Shown here in pieces: positions 10,001 to 18,215 of a stretch of 64,000 nucleotides of DNA. Numbering within the stretch: the first letter of the stretch is position 1; each line of letters starts with the position of its first letter. The stretch is taken from NCBI GenBank assembly GCA_025558095.1, contig JAIVFI010000007.1, positions 372,001 to 436,000 of the forward strand, in the 5' to 3' direction. The translations under genes were made by a program, and so were the position numbers. Below the pieces are notes generated by a model, which made no database searches, was not told the DNA's origin, and saw only the letters and a program-made list of their open reading frames with translations. This DNA is from Hyaloraphidium curvatum. Its lineage: Eukaryota; Monoblepharomycota; Hyaloraphidiomycetes; Hyaloraphidiales; Hyaloraphidiaceae.

Positions 10001-12443
10001 TGTCTTCGATGGTGGGCATTTTGCTCAGTGACGCACGGGTTCGGAGGCTGATCGGATCCTCACTTTTCCAGGCCAGAATCGGATTTGGCATGGGGGCATG
10101 GTCTACTACCTGCAGGCGACGGCCCAAGGGGACGAATCGGTCCCGATGGATTGGGAGCCCTCTTATTGTGCCAGCAGCAACCTTAACTTCACCACCATGC
10201 CTTCCGAGCCTCCGGCGGACTGCGGCATCCCCGCCGCGGTCCCGCCGGAACCCCCGCCCTTTTTCTCCTTCGTCGAACCACCAGCCTCGACTTCTCTCCC
10301 TGCCTCCATTCCCCCGGAACCGCCCCCGCATTGGGTGCACGACCCGTGCTCGTGCTGTCAAGATGCCGCCTGCAAGGCCGTGGACTGTGCGCCCAACGTG
10401 TTCGCGCCCCTGAGCTCGGGGCACAACGACCCTCCCTGCGCGACTGTCTCGCCCGGTGACTCGGTGCCCGAGACTTCTGTGCATCCATGCGCGGCCCTTC
10501 CTTTCCCCGACTTCTCGCCGCCACTTCCTTCCCCCTTCCTTTCTTGCTTCCCTCCCGAAGTCGTCGTTTGCGCGGTCGAACCGTCGCCGCCGACGGTAAC
10601 GGTCGAGGGCAAGTTCGCTGCCCCCGTACCTCCTCAGCTGGCCCCGACCCCGGTTCCGCTCCCGCCGCGTTCTGCCGAGCCGTTGCCGCGGCCCCCGGTC
10701 GACTTCAAGACTGGCATTCCCGTCTACTACCTCAGCCGCCCTGACCATGTGTCCGTGCTGGCACCCAATCTCCTGCACATGCCGACGCAGGCGGAAATGT
10801 TCGAGCGGGCCGAGCGCGGCGAGCCAGTGGAGGGCGGGGTCGTCGACGTGGATCCGAATCGCTGGTTTCTGGCTGTTGCCAACCGCCGCGTCGACGTGCG
10901 GCTCGTTGCCAAGAGCCTGAACCCCGGGCCGAACGGACGCTACGACTTCGCCAACAGTCATCTGCCGGGGACAACGGAGCGCATCACCGTGACCAATGCC
11001 GACGGCACCAAGTCGCACTACGTGCCGAAGCGGGCGAACCCGTCCAAGGCCGACGGTTCCGTCAGCTTCGGGAGGATCGTCGGCTTCCACCTAGAGCACT
11101 CCTGCTCCGATACTAAGCGGATCGCAAGGTCTTTCGGTCCGTCGCCGCCTGCCGCTGGAGCGTGCAGACACCACCCGCTCTGGGAGCCCAAGATCTCGGA
11201 GTTCAAGCCGCCGGCGCCCGATTCGCGCCCCAACGACGCTGCAAAGGCGGAGAAGCACGCTCGGCGCAACGTCGAACTGTTCCCGACCCCTGGCGGCTGC
11301 ACGGACGAGTTTGGTGCCAAGCTGTGGGGCGAGGTCGCTGGTGCCGGCCGTGCGGGGACCCCGGCGCTGCCGGAGCTCATCCTCGGTGTTCCGGCCAAGC
11401 TCGACCGCCGCCTGTGCGGCTACGACAAGGCGGCCGCGCGTCTGAATGCCACCAAGCGGACCACCATGCTGGACGTCAACGATTGCGAGGGCAACCCTGT
11501 GCAGAAGTCTCTCCACGATTTCGAGCGCGACCTGCCCTCTCAACGCACAACGAACAGTGCAGCCTTCTCGGACTACACGAGGGCGCTGCTGCCACAACTC
11601 GACCGCATCCTGGACGTCTACTGTTCCGGAGAACGGAGGTGGGCAAGCCAATCCCTGTGGCAACGACTTCGCTCACGCATCCTGCAGCCTGGATCGTGTG
11701 CGCACGATTCGCCGGCGCCGCGAGGTCCTCAGCTGGATCTGTCGCGACATGTGTCGCAACCCGTATTCGGGCAAGTACGATCCACAGACGACCATCGCAT
11801 ACGGCGCCGCGCGATTCGGCCATGCGAGCAAGGGCGGCCCGGCCTCCCGGATCGTTCGCTTCAGGGCGGAGCTGGCCAAGGCCGGGATCATGGTCTTGGT
11901 CAACGAGTACCTCACGTCCCAAATGTGCAGCTGGTGCGGCAGCCGCCGTGATCATCCGACTCGCCTGACGTCCTTTCCAGCTGCAAGACCACCTATGTCG
12001 TCGGAATCCGGAACCCCGGCTCCAAGGGCGAGGTGCGCGGGGTGAAATACTGTCCCCTCTGCCGCCGCTTCTGGATGCGCGACGTGAACAGTGTGCACTC
12101 CATGGAGCACCTCTTCTGGTTCGGCCTCATCACCGGAGGGGAGCGCCCCTGGCCGTTCAGGCCGGACACCAGGAAGCCGAAGCCGCAGCCCAAGCTCCGA
12201 GCTGGGACTGGTGCAGCGCCGCGCAAGTCCGCGGGTGAGCGCGCTCGCATTCGCGACGGTCATCCCGAGCGTCATCCCGAGCTGATCCGGGAGCTCCAGG
12301 TGCCGCCACAGGCCGCAAGCGTACGGCCGCAAGCGCCGCGAATGGGTCGGTCAAGAAGCTCAAGCCGGCAAGCTGACCTGGCCGCGGAAACAGTTACAAG
12401 TTGGCGTGCCATGCACCGCGTGGGCGCCATTGCATTTGCTTGA
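7082..12443 (+). CDS. Fanzor (eukaryotic TnpB/OMEGA) RNA-guided nuclease
   Basis: Exons 7082-10011, 10072-11638, 11688-11933 and 11981-12443, joined by GT/AG introns of 60, 49 and 47 bp in one frame, with the preceding exon joined through intron 7016-7081. The last 350 residues show the TnpB/Fanzor RuvC and zinc-ribbon signature. A RuvC-I-like Asp lies in GGVVDVDPNRWFLAVANR (about 10834-10890). Then come TTIAYGAARFGHASKGGPAS, the EYLTSQMCSWC zinc knuckle, the second knuckle YCPLCRRFW, and RuvC-III RDVN. The long N-terminal part (about 980 residues) has an early CPFC...C motif, an acidic tract (DDDDR...EDDDDAMAEDQ) and basic stretches, but nothing I can assign; a Pro-rich linker precedes the RuvC part. 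Fanzors cut DNA under guidance of an element-encoded RNA (established for the family). An alternative start is ATG 7041. Confidence 0.82.
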
Positions 12444-12773
12444 TCGAGGTGGAGTCCGTCAGGGACCGCCTTTTATTCGCAGGCTCGATGATGAACATTG
12501 CTGCTAGGCCGCAAAGGATTGCGGCACAGGGGGCACAGTAGCAGTTTCTGAGAGTGTAGCTATGGCCAACTTCGTCGCCACCACCCCATCCCGGGAGACG
12601 AAGGCCAGCTTGCTTAACAACCACCCTCGCGGCAACTTGCCTGCTCAAAAGGCACCTCGCCCGGTCACGCTAGTGGCGGGGCCTTTGCATCGCGGGAGAC
12701 GACGCTTGTTCAACTGGACATCCGAACATTGCGGGAGACGAGGACTCCAGCTGCTTCTTCGCTGCTCGACGCC
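12444..12773. other. Right end of element and promoter of TauD-like gene
   Basis: 330 bp without a convincing coding region. In characterised Fanzor elements the guide RNA is encoded at or beyond the 3' end of the nuclease gene, so this is the place to look for it. It contains three copies of a 15-bp repeat listed separately and the 10-mer shared with the left side. No clear inverted terminal repeat seen. Confidence 0.5.
12587..12741 (+). repeat. Three dispersed copies of CATYSCGGGAGACGA
   Basis: Copies at 12587-12601, 12688-12702 and 12727-12741, all in the same orientation, differing only at the fourth and fifth bases. The spacing is 101 and 39 bp. The last copy lies 33 bp before the start codon of the TauD-like gene. 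They may be regulatory sites of that gene or subterminal transposase-binding repeats of the element. Confidence 0.6.
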
Positions 12774-13720
12774 ATGTCGAAGTTCAACCACATCAAGATC
12801 AAGCGCATGGGCAGGCACCTGGGGGCGCTCGTAGAGGACATTGACCTGAAGGCAGTCCTCGCCGACACGTCTCCGCGCGCCAAGGAGGTCCGCTCCGAGA
12901 TCCGCCGTGCCTGGCTCGAGAACGGCGTCCTCTTCTTCCGCCGGCAGCCTCTGACGGAGGCGGAGTTTGTTTCCCTGGCGAATGTCTTCAACCCCGCCAT
13001 GAGGTGTGTAGCAGCACGACCAGGGGACCGTCAGTAGTAATACCAGTTCCGGCCTGTCGCAGGTACCCTTTCGTGCGGCCGATCTCGGAAGATTACCCTC
13101 AGACTATAGCTGTTAAGAAGCTGCCGCACGAGACGAATGCGTTCGGGAACATTTGGCACAGCGATACGAGTTACTTGGAGGAGCCACCGAGCGCCACCCT
13201 GCTGATCGCTAGGGAGCTGCCGCCGCACGGCTTGGGTGATACCTGCTTCGCTTCCCAGACAGCAGCCTACGAGGGCCTGTCACCGAAGTTGCGGCACATC
13301 CTGGAGCAGCTTGTGGCGGTCAACTCCTCGGCCAAGGCCGACGTGACCAAAACGCGCGAGGACAGGGTCGCCGAGGAGAACGCGGACACGAGCCGTCCGG
13401 CTCCGGAGAAGAAGGACTACGAGGCCCACCACCCCGCGGTCTGCACGCACCCGGAGACCGGGAAGCGCGTGCTGTACGTCAACGTTGCGCACACCGCGCG
13501 CTTCGACGGCATGACTGCGGAGGAATCCGAGCCGCTCCTGAACTTCCTGTTCCGGCACCAGGTCAAGGCCGAGTACTCGTTACGGTGGACCTGGGAGAGC
13601 CCAGGGGACATTGCGATCTGGGACAACCGGAGCGTGCAGCACTACCCGGTCAACGACTACCACGGCTACAAGCGCCTCATGCACCGGATCACCACCAAGG
13701 GCGAGCGGCCCCGCCTCTAG
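12774..13720 (+). CDS. TauD/TfdA-type Fe(II)/2-oxoglutarate dioxygenase
   Basis: Exons 12774-13003 and 13063-13720 (59-bp intron), 295 residues. The facial-triad His and Asp are in NIWHSDTSY and the second His in WDNRSVQHYPVNDY; the 2-oxoglutarate-binding Arg is in LMHRITTKG. The N-terminal segment GALVEDIDLKAVL is typical of the TauD family, which hydroxylates taurine, sulfonates or other small acids; the substrate cannot be told from sequence. An upstream in-frame ATG at 12729 exists, but the chosen start matches the family N-terminus better. Its stop codon overlaps that of the convergent methyltransferase gene by four bases. Confidence 0.88.
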
Positions 13721-14391
13721 GAGCTCGCCGGTCTCTTGAGCCTCATCTTGACGATCACGACGTCGGCCTCGCCTTCCCGCCGGAACTTGGCAGCCTTTGG
13801 GACCTTGGCGACCTCAAAGCCGCGCTCCCGAGCCACGTCCAGAAAATGCTGGACCACGAGTGGGTCCCGCTCCTCGTAAGCGATGTACGCGACGCTGCGC
13901 TGGTGGCAGGCGCGCAGGATAGCTCCCAGGAACGGTTCGACCAGTGTCATGGAAAAGAGTGTGTCGCTGGCAAGGATGAGGTCGTAAGGCCCGAGTGCCC
14001 ATACGTCGCTCCCCCGTACGTCTTCCGGAGGCAACCCGGACCACGTCCAGTCCAGCTCCTTCACGGTCGCCTTCATAACCTCGTTCAGATCCAGGTTGTA
14101 ACGTGCAAGCTCCACAACCTCCCCCGGCGCCGCCCCCGCGTCGCTCGTGTCCGTGCAGACCACCAGCTCGGCGCCCAGTTTTGCGCAGACCATGGCATTC
14201 AGACAAGCCGTGCCGCTGCCGAGCTCGAGTACCTTCTGGCCCTTGAGGTTCCCGAGAGTTTTGTGTAGGAACCGCGAAAGCACTCGGGCACCGTCCCAGA
14301 CCGTTGTGCCGTGGGCGAGGGAAGCATTCGACTGCCGGATCCTGAAGGACAGGCCATTCGCGACTTCGAAAACCTCTTCAAAGTCCGGCAT
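13717..14391 (-). CDS. METTL21/EFM-type lysine methyltransferase
   Basis: Single-exon 224-residue protein from ATG 14391. The SAM-binding motif I is VLELGSGTA, preceded by TTVWDGARVLSRFL, the region before motif I in Methyltransf_16 family enzymes. Post-motif II is PYDLILASDTLF, close to the (D/E)xxY-like catalytic segment of this family. Members methylate lysines of elongation factors, chaperones or other proteins; the target is not deducible. The start codon is only 77 bp from that of the divergent mitochondrial-protein gene, so they must share a promoter. The longer open frame upstream to 14691 overlaps that gene and is not needed. Confidence 0.82.
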   Translation of the reverse strand: MPDFEEVFEVANGLSFRIRQSNASLAHGTTVWDGARVLSRFLHKTLGNLKGQKVLELGSGTACLNAMVCAKLGAELVVCTDTSDAGAAPGEVVELARYNLDLNEVMKATVKELDWTWSGLPPEDVRGSDVWALGPYDLILASDTLFSMTLVEPFLGAILRACHQRSVAYIAYEERDPLVVQHFLDVARERGFEVAKVPKAAKFRREGEADVVIVKMRLKRPASS

Positions 14392-14468
14392 TCGGTCGTC
14401 GACGTCGCCAGCAGGTCGTCCAGGGAGAGACCGAAGGCAAGCCGTAAACAAACACGACGCTACCCGAG

Positions 14469-15503
14469 ATGCAGGCCACGCGAGCCCTGTCCGGGGTGGC
14501 CCTCCGCGCGCTTCCAGCGCGTGTATCAATAACGACTGCTCTCCGGCTTCCCGTCGTGCCGCCGTCTCGATTTCCTTCCGCGTCGAGGACGGAGTTTGGA
14601 CGCCACTTTGCCGCATCCCCGGAAACGCCGCCTCCGCCCAAGCCCGAGGCCCAGACGCCGGTCGACGGGCAGCAGGTGGACCCGGCAACATCCGCTCCGG
14701 CCGCGCGGTACCCGTGGCGCTTCAGCTTCGAGCCTCCCTACCCTCCCCCGCCCTCCTCCTTCTTCGCCCGGGTCGTGGCGCCGATCAAGGCCTCCCACTT
14801 CCTCTCCCTGGGCCTGCAGCGCGCCAAGCGGCACCTCCCCTCGCACCTCCGCGACGCGTTCCCCGCATCCCTGCTGGAGAACGACGCCCCCGCCCTCATC
14901 CGCTCCCTATTCGGCGCCCTGACCTCCCCCGACGCGACCGAGGAGGACTTCCACCGCGTCGCCTGCCCCCTCCTTGCCGACCGCCTCATCGAGGCCGCGT
15001 CCGAGGCGGAACAGTTGGGCCTGGACGTGCAGTTCGCCGTGCCCCCCGGCAGCCCGGCACCGGAGTCGCTCAAGGTGGTCGGGTACCGCTTCCTCTACGG
15101 CCCCCGCGACCCCGCCACGGGGGCGATACCCGAGACCCACACGAGGACGCCGTGGTTCAACGGGCTGGTGACGCTGATCGTGCCCAGGGAGGAGGCCGAG
15201 TTCAGGCACCACCAGCACCAGCGGGAGCTGGTGCTCGGCGCCATGGCCGAGGGCGGGGTGATCCACGTGGACGTCAAGGCGAGCAACTGGGCCGTGGGGA
15301 TGCGGGTCGCCGAGGGCGGGGCGCCGGGGTCCGAGGGGGCCGTGGTCGTCGAGGACCGCAAGGACGGGATCGTGTACACGTTCGAGAGCTCGCGGTTCGT
15401 TGCCGGGCCAAAGGGGCAGGAGTCGAAGCTGCTGGACGACGCGTGGGGGTGGCGCATCTCGGACATCGACTTTATCCTCACACAGGAGCAGAAGGAGATG
15501 TAA
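14469..15503 (+). CDS. Predicted mitochondrial protein, unknown function
   Basis: Intronless 344-residue protein. The first 40 residues are rich in Arg, Ala, Ser and Leu with no acidic residue, a typical mitochondrial presequence (MQATRALSGVALRALPARVS). A Pro-rich linker follows, then a globular part with SLLENDAPALIRSLFGAL, HVDVKASNWAV and a terminal WGWRISDIDFIL segment. The fold pattern (helices, then a beta-rich half ending in a Trp-containing strand) is loosely like the Tim44/MBA1/MRPL45 group, but I cannot confirm it. Divergent from the methyltransferase gene; its stop lies 9 bp from the stop of the convergent RS-rich gene. Confidence 0.6.
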   Translation: MQATRALSGVALRALPARVSITTALRLPVVPPSRFPSASRTEFGRHFAASPETPPPPKPEAQTPVDGQQVDPATSAPAARYPWRFSFEPPYPPPPSSFFARVVAPIKASHFLSLGLQRAKRHLPSHLRDAFPASLLENDAPALIRSLFGALTSPDATEEDFHRVACPLLADRLIEAASEAEQLGLDVQFAVPPGSPAPESLKVVGYRFLYGPRDPATGAIPETHTRTPWFNGLVTLIVPREEAEFRHHQHQRELVLGAMAEGGVIHVDVKASNWAVGMRVAEGGAPGSEGAVVVEDRKDGIVYTFESSRFVAGPKGQESKLLDDAWGWRISDIDFILTQEQKEM

Positions 15504-15512
15504 TCGCGGCCG

Positions 15513-16487
15513 TCAATACGTTTGGTTGAGCCAATGGAGGAGATCCGTCCGGTTCATATCCCGCTCCTTGTCGTCGCGCGTCTTGTTGACCTTCATCTTG
15601 ATCTTCTTCCCGGTGATGGCCGAGCGGCGAACCTCGTACTCGGACGACGACTCGCTGCTTGACCGACTCTTTTTCGATTTCCGGCGCTGTGAGGCAAGAG
15701 ATTTTCAGCTTTTAGCTGCTTTCTGAGCCGAGACGTCGATACCCACGTCCTTGTCTTTCCGTTTGCTTTTGCTCTTTTCCTTCCGGTCCTTGGACGACTT
15801 CTTGCTCTTGCGGCGCTTCTTCGACCGCGAATCTGTTCCAAAAAGCGTTGGAAAGGGAGGCGGTCTGCAACACGCCGCCGCTGACCGTCGGAGGACTCGG
15901 AGCTGGAACTCGAGGAGGATCCCGAGCTGTCGGCCGACCGCGACCGGCCCTTTTCCCGGTCCTTCGACCTCGATCTGCGCCGCTTCTTCCTGTCCCGGTC
16001 GCGATCCCGCGATCTCGAGCGATCCCGCCTGGATTCGCGGCCCTCGTCTGCTACTCGAGTCCACCGAGGGGCAGGTTGCCGTGCTCCCCCGAAACACGAG
16101 TCCGACAGCCGCCCGACCGCGGATCCCGGGAGCCACCCGATTCCACCCCGATGCCGTGATCAGTCAGTTATCCAGAAGGGGGAGAGGACAGCCAGTGTTA
16201 TCCAACTGTGGGGCTGCGGGACGGGCCGCGGTACCTCTGTCGTCCCTGGCCCGGTCCTTGCGGCCCTCCGAGGCGTCGCGCGAATCGCGCCCACGGTGCC
16301 CGCGGTCCCTTGCCGAGTCCGGCGAGCGGCTGCGGCGCCGCGTGCCCGCGGTGGGCGACCTCGAACGCGTGCCGCCGCCGTCGCGGGCGTCCCCCCGCCG
16401 GTCTCTCTCGGCCTCCCGCGAGCGCGAGCGCGACCGGTGCCGCGAGCCCGGCGGCCTCTCCGACTCCCTCTCGCGCGAGTCGCTCAT
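15513..16487 (-). CDS. Arg/Ser-rich (SR-like) nuclear protein
   Basis: Starts at ATG 16487 and ends at TGA 15513, with at least three introns. Two are clear: about 15692-15751 (GTGGGT...TCACAG) and about 15825-15880 (GTCAGC...AACAG); the first junction, between about 16040 and 16230, is uncertain. The protein is dominated by RS, RD and KS dipeptides (SRHRSRSRSREAERDRR, DRDRDRKKRRRSRS) with a Ser/Glu tract in the middle. The C-terminus is not low complexity: AITGKKIKMKVNKTRDDKE followed by NRTDLLHWLNQTY looks like a conserved short domain. Such proteins usually act in pre-mRNA splicing or nuclear speckles; the precise family is not identified. Tail-to-tail with the mitochondrial-protein gene. 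Confidence 0.65.
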
Positions 16488-16622
16488 CGCGGTGCACGGT
16501 GCAGGGGGCAGATTGCTTGATTGGCGCGAACCATCACGACGTGTCACACCCTCTCCTCGTTCCCACTGCCGCTGCCCTGCCGCCGGCCATTCGCGCTCCG
16601 CAGCGCGCGCACGCGATCCGGC

Positions 16623-18151
16623 ATGGGCGAACTGCGCGGCGCGGGCGCGCGGGCGAGGAGACGCCCGGGCCTGCCGCGGACGTGGCTCCTCCTTGCCCTG
16701 CTCCTTGTCCTCCTCCTGCTGGCCGAGGCCGAGGCCGGCCGCGACTTCTACGGCATCCTCGGCCTGCCGCGCGATGCGTCGCAGCGCCAGATAAAGAAGG
16801 CGTACAAGGACCTGTCGCGGAAATGGCACCCGGACAAGAACCCGACGAACAAGGAGGAGGCAGAGGCAAAGTTCGTCGAAATCACACAAGGTGGGCTGCC
16901 GAGCGGCACGTAACTGCTGCGTGCGTGCTAAGTGCCATCTGTCACCCTTGGATCAGCCTACGAGGTGCTGAACGACGAGGAGAAGAGGAGGATTTACGAC
17001 CGCTACGGCGAGGAGGGCCTCTCGAACGACCAGCGGGGCGGCGGCGGTTTCCACAACCCGTTCGACATCTTTTCTCAGTGCGTGGACCTCCGGAATGGCT
17101 AGTGGGCCTCCTTGACCCCGTTGCCTGCTTCCAGGTTCTTTGGCGGCGGCGGTTTCCGGTCACAGGAGCCGATGGAGCAAAAGGGCCCCGACATCCACAT
17201 GGATCTGGACGTCACGCTGGAGGACCTTTACCTCGGGACGACGATTGACGTTAGTGCCGGTGGATTGAACCTCCGGCGTTGTGCTGATTATGTTGCGTGC
17301 AGGTCGAGCTCAACCGCCAGGGCATCTGCCCGAAATGCCGCGGTTCGGGAGCGAAAACTCCGAACGACGTTTCCAACTGCCACGTCTGCGGCGGCAGCGG
17401 CATGAGGATCATCCGCCAGCAGCTCGGGCCGGGAATCATCCAGCAGATGCAGACGACGTGAGGATCTCGGCCGTTGGCGGCACGTCCGGAAGAACCTGAC
17501 GCCGTCGATCCAGGTGCGACAACTGCGGGGGCAAGGGTCGGATCGTCAAGGCCAAGTGCCCGCACTGCAAGGGCACCAAGGTCACCCGCGAGTCGCGGCA
17601 GATCTCGATCGTCATCGAGCGCGGCATGCCCAACGGCCACAAGGTCGTCTTCGAGCGCGAGGGCGACGCCTCGCCGGACGTGACGCCCGGGGACGTCATC
17701 TTCCACCTCAACGCCGCGCCGCACCCCGTCTTCCTCCGGAACGGGGACGACCTGCACGTCAAGCAGACGATCGGGCTCAAGGCCGCGCTGCTCGGGTTCA
17801 AAAAGACCCTGAAGCACCTCGACGGCCGGAACGTCGTGCTCGAGCGACATAACGTGACGCAGCCGGGTGGGTGCCGCGCCTCGAGTTCCCGATCGACCGT
17901 CGGCGCTGACGCTGGTTGGCCAGGCTTCGTCCAAACTATACCCAACGAGGGCATGCCCCACCACCAATACCCCTCCGAGGCAGGGAAGCTGTTCGTCGAG
18001 TACAGCGTCCTGCTGCCGGCGACGCTGACGGACGAGCAGAGGGACCGTGGGTGTTTCAGCGCACCGCCGATCGGTCCCCGGCTGACCGCTCCCGCCCGTT
18101 ACAGTGCTCAAGAAGGTCTTTGCGAAAAAGTCCGAGCACGACGAGCTCTGA
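16623..18151 (+). CDS. SCJ1: ER-lumenal DnaJ co-chaperone (SCJ1/ERdj3-like)
   Basis: Seven exons: 16623-16890, 16955-17077, 17135-17249, 17303-17457, 17514-17876, 17924-18046 and 18105-18151; all junctions keep frame. A basic start followed by a Leu/Ala core ([18 protein letters not shown]) is a signal peptide. The J domain contains the HPD motif (KWHPDKNP). A Gly/Phe region leads into four CxxCxGxG-type repeats ([32 protein letters not shown]). The C-terminal substrate-binding domains follow. The protein ends KKSEHDEL, so HDEL should return it to the ER. It would stimulate the lumenal Hsp70 (BiP/Kar2) during folding and ER-associated degradation. Confidence 0.95.
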
Positions 18152-18215
18152 TCACAATAGAGATGGAATCGAAACGACGAGGCGAGGTCTTCCCGCCGAT
18201 CACGTTGCCTCGACA

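Larger units (their letters stand above)
3834..12542 (+). mobile_element. DNA transposon with DDE transposase and Fanzor nuclease (approximate extent)
   Basis: The segment between MCM10 and the TauD-like gene is occupied by one transcription unit encoding an IS630/Tc1-mariner-like DDE transposase, long unassigned regions, and a C-terminal TnpB/Fanzor-type RuvC nuclease. Fanzor genes are known from eukaryotic DNA transposons, including mariner-like ones. No stop codons or frameshifts break the coding parts once four or five short introns are removed, so the element looks intact and possibly recent. The boundaries given are those of a short direct repeat and are uncertain; terminal inverted repeats and a TA target duplication were not recognised. 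Confidence 0.75.

Noticed and set aside
5934-11090. Long minus-strand frames (5934-7400 and 9501-11090) opposite the transposon
   Set aside because: They have the same shadow composition and no motifs, and the plus strand has coherent spliced protein signatures there.
3822-12773. Terminal inverted repeats and TA target duplication of the transposon
   Set aside because: Reading both flanks against each other gave only short, weak matches; none was good enough to call.
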